Source: an uncultured Rhizobiaceae group bacterium (lineage in GTDB: Bacteria > Pseudomonadota > Alphaproteobacteria > Rhizobiales > Rhizobiaceae). From it: DNA of 7,429 nucleotides. The translations under genes were made by a program, and so were the position numbers. The notes beneath the pieces are model-generated. The model saw only the letters and a list, made by a program, of their open reading frames with translations, made no database searches and was not told the DNA's origin. Below, in pieces: positions 1 through 6,847 of the stretch. The stretch spans positions 1 through 7,429 of the forward strand of contig CAJQOR010000203.1 in assembly GCA_905479965.1 (NCBI GenBank), read 5' to 3'. The first letter of the stretch is position 1, and every line of letters starts with the position of its first letter.

Positions 1-25
1 ATCAATGTTTTAATTGAAATTAAAG

Positions 26-2830
26 TCAGGCACTGAGCTGTGTAGAATGGTTGACAAATTGCAAGACATCTTGGAATGGCAATGGCTTTGCAAACAGATA
101 GCCCTGACCTTCAGCCACTCCCATTTCTCGAAGAATTTCAAGCTGTTCTTCTGTTTCAATGCCCTCACAAATCATCTGCAACTTAAGACCGTTAGCGAGT
201 TCTTTTACAGACTTCACAATCGCTTCATTTTGCGACCCACGTTCCAATGTCCGGATAAACATCTGGTCCACTTTGATTTTGTTGATTGGAAAATTGGCAA
301 AATACCCCAAAGAAGAAAATCCAGTACCAAAATCATCAAGCGCAAGGCAAATACCCATATTTCTTAGTTCTTTTAAAGTCGCTACAATGTCGTCACTCGC
401 TTCAAGGAAGCCAGCTTCTGTAATTTCAATATGCAAACGATAAGCAGGCAAACCTGTTTGTAAAAGCGCATCCTTAACATCCTGAACTACATTTGTTCGT
501 TTAAATTGACTAGGTGCTACATTCACCGCGACAGTAATATGGTCTGGTAATGCCAATGCGTCTTCACAAGCTTTACGAAGAACCCAACGCCCAAGTTGGT
601 CAATATACCCATTGGCATCTGCGATATCGATAAAATCTGCAGGAGAAACAAACCCAAGTGTCGGATGCTTCCAGCGAACCAATGCTTCGACGCCAATAAG
701 TGAACAATCAGACAAATTAACTTGCGGTTGATAGTATAATTTTATTTCGTTTCGATCCAAAGAATGCCACAGATCATTCTCGATCGTGCGTGCATAATCT
801 TGTACTGCGGTAAAAACTTCCTCGTACATTACAAATCCGTTACCGCTTGTTTTGCAGGCCTCATCAAGTGCGACTTCAGCATTTTCAATAAGCTGAGAAG
901 CCGATAAGGTTTGTAAATCTAAACTACTTGCTGCACCAACTCTTAAACCAACGGTCAGAGTTGATTTATTTATATGAAATGGTTCGTTGATGATATTGAT
1001 CATATGTTCACCAAGCATATTTATTTCAGTTTGTGACAATTCCCCTGATACTGCCAATAAAAATGTATCTCCGCCGTTTCGCGCGATCTCACATGAACCA
1101 TTAAAGATACCTTCAATTCGGGTTTTTGCAGATTTGAGAACTTCATCACCAATGTCTCGCCCTAAAGTTACATTGATCGTTTTAAAACGATGCAGGTTGA
1201 TGACAAATACAACGCATGTATTGTGAAGATTGAGGGAATTTAGCCTATTGATTAATAACGCATGAAATTCACTTCGCCGGAATGCACCCGTTAGCTCATC
1301 ATATTTGGCGTGATAGGCAATGCGTTTCTCTTGCTCAAGCTTAGTGGTGATGTCCCATGCCGTGACACATGCGATATATTTTTGGATTTCGTTTGATCCC
1401 TCATAACGACTAATTTTTGAAGCAGTCACCGTGTATTGCAGCGTTACGATGGCGCCATTATTATTCGTCTGATCAAGCTCAATATAACCGTTTCTATGAT
1501 CCTTGAAGTTGTTTAATTGCAGGGCAATAATTGAGCCTCTGATCTCGTCTTCAATAAGCTTGGGTAAGATGCCACTAAAAATAGAACCCTTTGTTTCATT
1601 TTCAGATAATTCAAAATATTCTGAAATTTTCCTATTCGCCGTAAGAATATTTCCATCTTCACCGACAACGAGGATTGCACTAGCATTATCGCTAACCACC
1701 TGGTTCAACATCTGCTGTGTGTTATTCAGATCGGACTTGATTAGTTTAATCAACCAGCTTTGCAAATCCAGTCTTTTGAAGGCGCAAACAATGAGCATTG
1801 AAAACAACAAAACTTGCGTCTCAGCACTGGGCAATATCAGCGCAAATTTCTGATAGAGATACAGTCCGATTAACTCTGTCAAAATTCCGGCCAAGATTAG
1901 GGCTGCAATCCCTATAACGAAGCCTCTCTTCCAAGCAAAAAGCCGTCCAACAATCATTAACAACATAATGCCAAACGCAACGAGCAACATTATTCTCATT
2001 GGATTTAATTTGGTAACTTGAACGTCTTGTTTGAGTGTTTCAGCAGCTAATATTTGGACAATAGCTCCTGGAAGTATGCCGTGCACAGGCACAGCAAAGT
2101 TATCTCGCAACTCGACTGCCTTTGCACCAATGAGTACCGTTTTACCCTCAAGTAATGCGGGATCGGCATTACCTAACAATAAATCTCTTACAGACACGCT
2201 TGGTATCGATTTAGGATCAATTGAATAATTAATGTTGATCACGCGTGTTTTATCTGCAAATACCCCACCCAACACCGCGGGCATGGAGTCTATAAATTCA
2301 CCTTCAACATCAACACCAAACGGAAAACTGCGGACCACACCATCTGCATCTGGAATCACATTTACAGAAGCAAGCCAAGAATGCTTTTCAAATTCATCAA
2401 TGGGCTTGTTAACAGATAGATTATCATCATTGGATGACGCCGATCGATCTTGCACAAAAACCGGAAGTATAACACTGCCACCAGCTCTATTGAGACTTTC
2501 TCCTAGAATATTATCTTCACTGGGGGTTGAAGCTGCGCTGAAATCGATATCAACACCAATTTCCGCAACTTTATGATCTAACAGCTTATCAATAACCTGG
2601 GCATAAATTGAACGGGGCCACGGCCACACGCCAACATAGTCTAGACTTTGTTTGTCAATTCCAATGAATACAATGTCAGCTGATGCTTTAATGGAAGATG
2701 ATTTTGCTCGGAATTGATCAATTGCGTTTTGCGTATTGCTGAATATTCCTGCCGTTGAGGCGAGTGTTATTATGGCCGTTACTAAAAAGAGCCAGACAAA
2801 GATCCTGCATTTATCGAAAAAGTTTTTCAT
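26..2830 (-). CDS. CHASE2-PAS-GGDEF(degenerate)-EAL membrane protein, predicted c-di-GMP phosphodiesterase
   Basis: The product is 934 residues. An N-terminal membrane segment lies at about 10-29. A periplasmic CHASE2 sensor domain covers about 36-270, with the family hallmarks DIVFIGIDKQSL (52-63), GVWPWPR (67-73) and LLEGKTVLIGAKA (226-238). Three membrane helices follow (about 276-295, 302-323, 331-350), then a cytoplasmic PAS domain (about 375-495), GGDEF domain (about 508-668) and EAL domain (about 684-925). The cyclase signature is GGDTF (586-590), and the first metal Asp of the DxDxFK region is Asn (INLHRFK, 544-550). No RxxD inhibitory site precedes the motif. The EAL domain keeps the residues expected for catalysis: E715 (EAL), N770, the ITE motif at 803-805, D832-D833 (DDFGTG), K853, E889 (EGIET) and Q909. 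I infer a c-di-GMP hydrolase gated by an extracytoplasmic signal, with the GGDEF domain as a regulatory, perhaps GTP-binding, relic. The ATG is placed directly before the membrane segment, but no strong Shine-Dalgarno is visible. The gene lies 66 bp downstream of the FecR-domain gene on the same strand. Confidence 0.93.
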   Translation of the reverse strand: MKNFFDKCRIFVWLFLVTAIITLASTAGIFSNTQNAIDQFRAKSSSIKASADIVFIGIDKQSLDYVGVWPWPRSIYAQVIDKLLDHKVAEIGVDIDFSAASTPSEDNILGESLNRAGGSVILPVFVQDRSASSNDDNLSVNKPIDEFEKHSWLASVNVIPDADGVVRSFPFGVDVEGEFIDSMPAVLGGVFADKTRVININYSIDPKSIPSVSVRDLLLGNADPALLEGKTVLIGAKAVELRDNFAVPVHGILPGAIVQILAAETLKQDVQVTKLNPMRIMLLVAFGIMLLMIVGRLFAWKRGFVIGIAALILAGILTELIGLYLYQKFALILPSAETQVLLFSMLIVCAFKRLDLQSWLIKLIKSDLNNTQQMLNQVVSDNASAILVVGEDGNILTANRKISEYFELSENETKGSIFSGILPKLIEDEIRGSIIALQLNNFKDHRNGYIELDQTNNNGAIVTLQYTVTASKISRYEGSNEIQKYIACVTAWDITTKLEQEKRIAYHAKYDELTGAFRRSEFHALLINRLNSLNLHNTCVVFVINLHRFKTINVTLGRDIGDEVLKSAKTRIEGIFNGSCEIARNGGDTFLLAVSGELSQTEINMLGEHMINIINEPFHINKSTLTVGLRVGAASSLDLQTLSASQLIENAEVALDEACKTSGNGFVMYEEVFTAVQDYARTIENDLWHSLDRNEIKLYYQPQVNLSDCSLIGVEALVRWKHPTLGFVSPADFIDIADANGYIDQLGRWVLRKACEDALALPDHITVAVNVAPSQFKRTNVVQDVKDALLQTGLPAYRLHIEITEAGFLEASDDIVATLKELRNMGICLALDDFGTGFSSLGYFANFPINKIKVDQMFIRTLERGSQNEAIVKSVKELANGLKLQMICEGIETEEQLEILREMGVAEGQGYLFAKPLPFQDVLQFVNHSTQLSA

Positions 2831-2896
2831 ATCAATAAATTAAACTTTTCTGGTCCGGGCACCGATAACTATGATCAAATTCGACACTGGCTAGGA
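2831..2896 (-). other. Short intergenic spacer of the FecR-CHASE2 pair
   Basis: There are 66 bp between the TAA of the FecR-domain gene and the ATG of the CHASE2 gene. I see no hairpin followed by a T tract and no clear -35/-10 pair, so cotranscription of the two genes is the simplest reading. Confidence 0.5.
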
Positions 2897-3889
2897 TTAA
2901 CTATTGCCATTTCCATTGGAATTGCCGTTGCTGTTACCATTGGAATTACCATTACTGTTACTGTTGGAATTACCGTTGCTGTTACCGTTGGAATTACCAT
3001 TGCTGTTGCCATTGGAATTACCATTGCTGTTGCCGTTGGAATCGCCATTACTGTTGCCGTTGGAATTACCATTGCTGTTGCTGCTGGAATTGCCATTGCT
3101 GTTGCCGTTGGAATTGCCATTGCTATTGCCGTTAGAATTACCATTGCTGTTGCCGTTGGAATTACCATTGCTGTTGCCGTTGGAATTACCATTGCTGTTG
3201 CCGTTGGAATTACCGTTAGAATTACCAAATGTATTCGAACGAGTTTTTGCTACTGGTTGGCCGCCCGGTCGATTAACTGCTTGCACTTTTGGAGTTGATG
3301 TTTTTACCCCGATAACTTTGGCTTTCGGCCCTCGCCCTAACACTCGCAAAGCACCTCGCGCATTGCCAAGAACTTGAACACGTTGTCCAGTGCTTACATT
3401 TGTTTGAAGACCGCGACGCTCATCAGTCACTTCAACCACGCCCTCTTGAACTGCCAATTTCGTAGAGCGGCTATTAACTTTCACCGAAAATGTTGTGCCT
3501 TTGACAACAGCTGCCAAAAACGGCGTTTCAACTTTCAGATGCTTACGTTTGCGTGTTTCCACGTCCAGCAAAAGCTCGCCAAACTGTTGAACGACCAACG
3601 TTTTTGAACCTGATTTATTTCTCTTTGCAATTGCTGCCATGGTCTTTGGCTTAAACTGTATGGTTTCTTTGCCACGCTTAAGAACCAAACGCCCAGACTT
3701 ACCCGTATATATCCAACTCACATCAGGGATCTTCATTCCGCTAACAATGTTTGTCCAATTCTTGTTATCTACTGTAAATTTTGCCGGCTGACGAACTTTA
3801 CCAGCAATCCAATCTGCAGCTGATGCGACGCCAATTGTGCCGAGCGATAGAACAAAAGCGAGTGTAATAGCTCGAATGAGGTAGGACAT
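2897..3889 (-). CDS. Exported FecR-domain protein with Asn/Gly/Ser repeat tail
   Basis: The product is 330 residues. A signal peptide (positively charged start, hydrophobic 7-21, cleavage likely after ASA or ASAA at 24/25) directs export. Residues about 57-160 form a FecR-type domain. It contains the characteristic run VETPFLAAVVKGTTFSV (120-136), followed by LAVQEGVVEVTD (145-156), which matches the FecR beta-repeat pattern. A basic linker (about 160-218) leads into a low-complexity tail (222-330) built almost entirely of GNSN repeats, interrupted by GNSSSNSN, GDSN and NSNSN. There is no membrane helix and no sigma-factor or TonB receptor neighbour, so classical FecR anti-sigma signalling is not indicated. 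Stand-alone FecR-domain proteins are often found beside CHASE2-domain proteins in alphaproteobacteria, and the CHASE2 protein follows here. I infer a periplasmic or surface partner of that sensor. GGAAA lies close upstream of the ATG (about 4-nt spacing). The domain call is firm; the biochemical role is unknown. Confidence 0.88.
   Translation of the reverse strand: MSYLIRAITLAFVLSLGTIGVASAADWIAGKVRQPAKFTVDNKNWTNIVSGMKIPDVSWIYTGKSGRLVLKRGKETIQFKPKTMAAIAKRNKSGSKTLVVQQFGELLLDVETRKRKHLKVETPFLAAVVKGTTFSVKVNSRSTKLAVQEGVVEVTDERRGLQTNVSTGQRVQVLGNARGALRVLGRGPKAKVIGVKTSTPKVQAVNRPGGQPVAKTRSNTFGNSNGNSNGNSNGNSNGNSNGNSNGNSNGNSNGNSNGNSNGNSNGNSSSNSNGNSNGNSNGDSNGNSNGNSNGNSNGNSNGNSNGNSNSNSNGNSNGNSNGNSNGNGNS
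2900..3226 (-). repeat. In-frame tandem repeat (12-bp period, 24-bp higher-order unit) encoding the GNSN tail
   Basis: About 327 bp consist of imperfect 12-bp units that pair into 24-bp units, each encoding NGNSNGNS on the minus strand. Neighbouring copies between about 3140 and 3226 are nearly identical, while copies toward 2900-3060 are more diverged. That suggests repeated slippage or unequal exchange, with the newest copies at the domain-proximal end. All length differences are multiples of 3 bases, so the frame is kept. This is protein-coding repetitive DNA, not a CRISPR array, since there are no unique spacers. Confidence 0.9.
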
Positions 3890-4180
3890 TTTATTTCCAA
3901 AACAAAGTTTACGATTGCCCTAAGTTACCATCATCTCGATAAAGAAATGTTAATACTAAGCTATGGAATTTACTGAATAAACTAATATGCATTTCAACCA
4001 ATGAAAGTCACATAATTACAAATCTCTTATAAATTGAAATCTTACGCGTTCTTATGATTTTGGGTATTTGAAATTTATTGCAATGGAGCTGCTGAAATAG
4101 CAATGCCCTCGATATGTTGAGGGCTCCGTGCCCCTGCCACTCAAGTCAGCACCAAAATTTAATTACAAATTACTTGCATC
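3890..4180. other. AT-rich intergenic region upstream of the FecR-domain gene
   Basis: This stretch of 291 bp has no credible gene. It lies downstream of dadA and upstream of the FecR-domain gene, both on the minus strand, so it should hold the dadA transcript end and the promoter of the FecR-CHASE2 operon. Several AT-rich hexamers could act as -10 boxes on the minus strand (for example TATTAG and TATTAA around 3945-3995). None is paired with a convincing -35 box at proper spacing, so I do not name a promoter. The only clear structure is the hairpin at 4105-4124. Confidence 0.5.
4105..4124 (-). terminator. Hairpin downstream of dadA, possible terminator
   Basis: GCCCTCGA, TATG loop, TTGAGGGC forms an 8-bp stem (one G-T pair) 57 bp past the dadA stop. 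Reading on the minus strand, the stem is followed by ATTGCTATTTC, which is only a loose T-rich tail. It is therefore a weak intrinsic terminator candidate or a transcript-end stabilising stem-loop. Confidence 0.4.
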
Positions 4181-5443
4181 TCAATTTGCAAGTGCAAATA
4201 CTTTGTTCTCAATTTCTTCTGGAACGGAGAAATGCGATGTGATCATTTCGCCAATTGCTTCCGATGTCGCAGCGGAGAGTGTCCAACCTAGATGCCCATG
4301 GCCTGTATTGTAAAAAATCCCAGACTTCTTTCCAGAACCAACTTTTGGCAGCATACTCGGCATCATTGGTCTTAGGCCCGCCCATGGCACAGCATGTTCT
4401 GTCGAAACTTCAGGGAAAAACTCTTCACACCATTTAACAAGCGGTCGAATTCTATCGTCCCGAATATCCCGATTGTATCCGTTAAATTCGGCTGTGCCTG
4501 CTATTCTAAATCGACCGTCTCCAAGTCGGCTTGCAACAATTTTTGCTTTATCATCCAAAAGGCTCACACGCGGTGCATAAGTCTGGCTTTCTTTGTCATT
4601 CAAATTAACCGTTATGGAATAGCCTTTAACCGGATAGATATTGATCCTATCACCAAATTGTTTTGCTATGGCGCGGCTGGAGACCCCAGCGCAAACAACG
4701 ATACCATCAAAACGCTCTTCTTGTTTTTCATCGCCTTTGAACCACTTCAGTTTATGCTGAGCGTTCTCTGAGACTACATTTGTGATGTCCGTATTATAAT
4801 GAAAATTGACACCACGTCGCGAACAGGCCTTCGCAAGATGTTTTGCATAAATGTGAATGTCTCCGGAAAAATCACTATCGGTGTAAAATCCACCCGTTAA
4901 GTCGCATTTGATTGAAGGTTCAATTGTATAAGCGTCTTGAGCTGAAACTTCATACCTATTCAATCCGCCTTGATTTAGTAATTCATTCACGCGCTTTGCA
5001 TGATCAAATTCTTTTTGATCACGATATACATGCAGAATACCTCGGTTTTCCACATCGAACTCGAAACCTTCTTTTTCTGCATATCGTTTTAAGTGTTCAC
5101 GGGCAGAGATAGCTAAACGAACGGTTTCAATTGTGTTGGATTTATATTTTGGTATATTGGCCATGAACTCGGCCATCCATGAATATTTGTGCCAACTTGG
5201 TTTTGGGTTCATCAAAAGTGGCGCACCTGGTTCAAACATCCACTTAAGTCCCTTCAAAACGGTACCCCAATTCGTCCAGACCTCTGCATTGGATGCAGAA
5301 AGTTGTCCGCCATTGGCAAATGAAGTTTCCATTGCAGCATATCTGTTACGATCAAATACGGTGACTTCAAAGCCTCTTTCAAGCAATGCATAAGCTGTGG
5401 TGATGCCAGTTATTCCAGCTCCAATTACTGCAATCTTCTTCAT
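4181..5443 (-). CDS. dadA: D-amino acid dehydrogenase, small subunit (FAD-dependent)
   Basis: The product is 420 residues, close to the usual DadA length of about 410-435. It belongs to the DAO/GlcD-type FAD oxidoreductases. It deaminates D-amino acids such as D-alanine to the 2-oxo acid and ammonia, passing electrons to the respiratory chain at the inner membrane. The N-terminus carries the Rossmann FAD motif VIGAGITG (6-13), with acidic D31 at the end of the second beta strand. Further family motifs are FANGGQLSASNAEVW (42-56), YPVKGYSIT (270-278), WAGLRPMMPSMLPKVG (354-369) and the FAD-binding NTGHGHLGWTLS (379-390). The middle segment (WKGLKWMF-like region at 63-70, then PKPSWHKYSWMAEF at 80-93) resembles the rhizobial DadA subgroup. 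AGAAGG lies 9 nt upstream of the ATG, which supports this start. No alanine racemase gene (dadX) follows. The adjacent divergent Lrp-type gene is the probable regulator. Substrate specificity within the family cannot be read from sequence. Confidence 0.9.
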   Translation of the reverse strand: MKKIAVIGAGITGITTAYALLERGFEVTVFDRNRYAAMETSFANGGQLSASNAEVWTNWGTVLKGLKWMFEPGAPLLMNPKPSWHKYSWMAEFMANIPKYKSNTIETVRLAISAREHLKRYAEKEGFEFDVENRGILHVYRDQKEFDHAKRVNELLNQGGLNRYEVSAQDAYTIEPSIKCDLTGGFYTDSDFSGDIHIYAKHLAKACSRRGVNFHYNTDITNVVSENAQHKLKWFKGDEKQEERFDGIVVCAGVSSRAIAKQFGDRINIYPVKGYSITVNLNDKESQTYAPRVSLLDDKAKIVASRLGDGRFRIAGTAEFNGYNRDIRDDRIRPLVKWCEEFFPEVSTEHAVPWAGLRPMMPSMLPKVGSGKKSGIFYNTGHGHLGWTLSAATSEAIGEMITSHFSVPEEIENKVFALAN

Positions 5444-5662
5444 ATTCTTTATCCTTCTGCTGGCGTCGATTTGGGGTAATCTGAACCGCCATCATTGCCA
5501 TCAATTATATTGCTCGACACATGTCTGATCAGTCGTTATTTCCGCTCTCATGCCCCCCCTTTATACCCAATAAGACTGCAGAAAACTTCCTTATTTTCTT
5601 GCGAAATGATATTAAATTCGTATAATTTCCTAACTTTTGCATAAAAAACAGGAAAATTTACC
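5444..5662. promoter_or_regulatory. Divergent dadA / Lrp-type regulator control region
   Basis: These 219 bp separate two divergent start codons and must carry both promoters. On the minus strand, TATAAT (complement of 5504-5509) is a candidate dadA -10 box. No good -35 sits 16-18 bp upstream of it, which fits an activator-dependent promoter. Just upstream lie adjacent palindromes ACATGT (5519-5524) and CTGATCAG (5525-5532), possible operator sequence. The regulator's own promoter is listed separately. The assignment of the dadA promoter is tentative. Confidence 0.55.
5599..5626 (+). promoter_or_regulatory. Sigma-70-type promoter of the Lrp/AsnC-family gene
   Basis: TTGCGA (5599-5604), a 16-bp spacer and a consensus TATAAT (5621-5626) predict a transcript start near 5633. 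That gives a leader of about 30 nt to the GTG start. The spacer contains an imperfect palindrome (CGAAAT...AATTCG, 5602-5620), AT-rich in its centre like Lrp-family sites, so autoregulation by occlusion is plausible. Confidence 0.65.
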
Positions 5663-6121
5663 GTGGATAAACTTGACATGAATATTCTTTCTGCCCTTCA
5701 AAAGGATGGGCAAATTTCCATGGCTGCCCTTTCCAATAAGGTTGGATTATCGTTGTCCGCGTGTCACAGAAGGGTAAAAACGCTCGAAGCTGAAGGTATG
5801 ATTTCACATTATACCGCGCGGCTAAATGCCAAGGCTATTGGTTTAGAGATACAGGTTTTCATTGCAGCCAAACTAACAAGTCAACGGCAAGAAGATATTA
5901 TCGCGTTTGAAAAAGCGATCCTTGACATGCCAGAAGTGCTTGAATGTCATTATATTTCGGGAGAATCTGATTATCTGCTGCGTGTTGCAGCTAAAAACAC
6001 CGAAGATTATCAAAAAATATATCGCGAGCGCCTGACCCTTATTCCATCGATATCACAAATGACAACAATGCTGTCTCTATCCACTATTAAGGATTTTGAT
6101 GGATTTCATCTTACTGATTAA
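5663..6121 (+). CDS. Lrp/AsnC-family transcriptional regulator, probable regulator of dadA
   Basis: The product is 152 residues, the standard length for this family. The N-terminal winged helix-turn-helix (about 1-52) reads LDMNILSALQKDGQISMAAL, then the recognition helix region LSLSACHRRVKTLEAEG (29-45). The C-terminal RAM/AsnC ligand-binding domain (about 64-142) contains the conserved turn GESDYLLRV (100-108), where amino-acid effectors bind between subunits. The start is GTG at 5663. AGGAA ends 8 nt upstream of it, and the family start MDKLDxxIL aligns there, so it is preferred over the ATG at residue 6. Divergent Lrp-type genes commonly control the adjacent dad operon, with alanine as effector (known for Pseudomonas DadR and E. 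coli Lrp). That role here is inferred from position. A good promoter lies directly upstream. Family membership is secure; the exact effector is unknown. Confidence 0.92.
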   Translation: MDKLDMNILSALQKDGQISMAALSNKVGLSLSACHRRVKTLEAEGMISHYTARLNAKAIGLEIQVFIAAKLTSQRQEDIIAFEKAILDMPEVLECHYISGESDYLLRVAAKNTEDYQKIYRERLTLIPSISQMTTMLSLSTIKDFDGFHLTD

Positions 6122-6260
6122 TTGATTTCATAAAAACACACATATTTTTTGTGCGCTGGCTTAATGTAAGCCATCACCGCCCTATGGACAGTTCAATTTG
6201 ATTTTTTAAGAGAGAGTGATTTAGGCTCATAACCCACATGGAGCAAATGATGAGACGTAA
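6122..6260. other. Gene-free stretch with a small hairpin, 3' of the Lrp-type gene
   Basis: TGGCTT, AATGT loop, AAGCCA (6157-6173) forms a 6-bp stem 36 bp past the regulator's stop. A run of six T (6145-6150) lies before the stem rather than after it, so it does not fit a standard intrinsic terminator on the plus strand. Frame 1 at 6220-6285 can be read as a possible continuation of the recombinase relic that follows (RRNKITRTKLV). No other feature is recognised. Confidence 0.4.
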
Positions 6261-6623
6261 CAAGATAACCCGAACGAAGTTGGTATCCCCCTTCTCCCTG
6301 CCCTTCAAAACGTAATCGATAACACAGAGATTGGAGATACAAGTTTCATTAAGTCTTCGCTGGGAAAACCCTATACGGTTGAAAGCTTCGGCAACTTCTT
6401 CCGAGATGCATGTGACAAAGCAGGACTAAATCATTGCTCAGGACATGGCCTTCGTTCAGGAGGTGCCACACTTGCGGCGGAGAACGGTGCCACGACAAAA
6501 CAGATGATGGCAATATGTGGTTGGTCGGATATCAAACACGCCGAACAATACGCAAGAGACGCACGTCGGAAAAAGCTTGCAGGAGACTCTATTCACACCA
6601 TCAATCTGGAAGGAGCTTCATGA
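6261..6623 (+). pseudogene. Tyrosine recombinase (phage-type integrase) C-terminal relic
   Basis: An open frame of 120 codons ends with TGA at 6621 and has no usable start codon. It reads as the C-terminal half of a tyrosine recombinase catalytic domain. It begins VGIPLLPALQNVID, then LGKPYTVESFGNFFRDACDK, AGLNHCSGHGLRSGGATLAA, KQMMAICGWSDIKHAEQYAR and ARRKKLAGDSIHTINLEGAS. The HGLR box supplies the second catalytic Arg with its His, GWSD stands where many members have GH, and the Tyr in EQYAR is the presumed nucleophile. The SAM-like DNA-binding domain and the first catalytic Arg are absent, so the protein cannot be active. In the alternative frame, 6253-6285 reads RRNKITRTKLV, which would join well to IPLLPAL through a one-base shift near 6283; this suggests a frameshift plus a 5' deletion. 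The group resembles alphaproteobacterial island integrases. It probably marks an old integration event bordering the accessory region to its right. Confidence 0.78.
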
Positions 6624-6646
6624 TATTTGCACAACGCCAGCAGCGC

Positions 6647-6844
6647 TCAGATATGAACATTAGTAACTTCCGCTCCTTCGGGAAAACCAGACAAAAATTC
6701 AAACCAACCAATGTTCACCGGTTGGCCCGTTTCAGTCATAGACAAATGAAATCTAACCTCATAAATGGAAAGGGGAATGGCTGCTTCGAGCCCTTTTAGG
6801 GCATTGGCTGTTGAAAGTAATTTTGCGGTTTCGACATGTTTCGG
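6647..6844 (-). pseudogene. Unrecognised minus-strand coding remnant
   Basis: Between an in-frame TAG (complement of 6845-6847) and a TGA (complement of 6647-6649) lie 65 sense codons. They read like ordinary protein: PKHVETAKLLSTANALKGLE, AAIPLPFIYEVRFHLS, MTETGQPVNIGWFEFLSG, FPEGAEVTNVHI. The only in-frame ATG would give 30 residues, and I see no ribosome-binding site. I do not recognise a family. It lies tail to tail with the recombinase relic, 23 bp apart, and in the same frame as the partial gene to its right. It could be a decayed gene end, or a short repeated intergenic element that happens to be open. Confidence 0.35.
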
Positions 6845-6847
6845 CTA

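Noticed and set aside
9..24. TTTAAT-TGAA-ATTAAA hairpin just after the CHASE2 gene stop, as a terminator
   Set aside because: The stem is only six A-T pairs and would be too unstable; it cannot be told from AT-rich background.
2900..3226. CRISPR-like look of regularly spaced repeats
   Set aside because: Units are contiguous 12/24-bp coding repeats with no unique spacers and no cas genes nearby.
2875..3228. Second minus-strand frame through the repeat (VIPTATAM-type repeats)
   Set aside because: It is a frame shadow of the same tandem repeat. The FecR-domain frame carries the signal peptide and domain and explains the region.
2904..3377. Long plus-strand open frame of Leu/Pro/Glu repeats opposite the FecR-domain gene
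   Set aside because: It is the antisense reading of the 12/24-bp repeat. The repeat period keeps every frame open, and there is no independent start signal or domain.
6223..6234. AGGCTCATAACC resembles the anticodon stem-loop of initiator tRNA-Met and could mark an attachment site near the recombinase relic
   Set aside because: Only 12 bases match. The surrounding sequence does not continue as a tRNA D-arm, T-arm or acceptor, so chance is likely.
6434..6799. Plus-strand open frame of 121 codons over the recombinase relic
   Set aside because: It is out of frame with the clear recombinase reading, has Arg-rich low-quality composition, and runs on across the antisense remnant.
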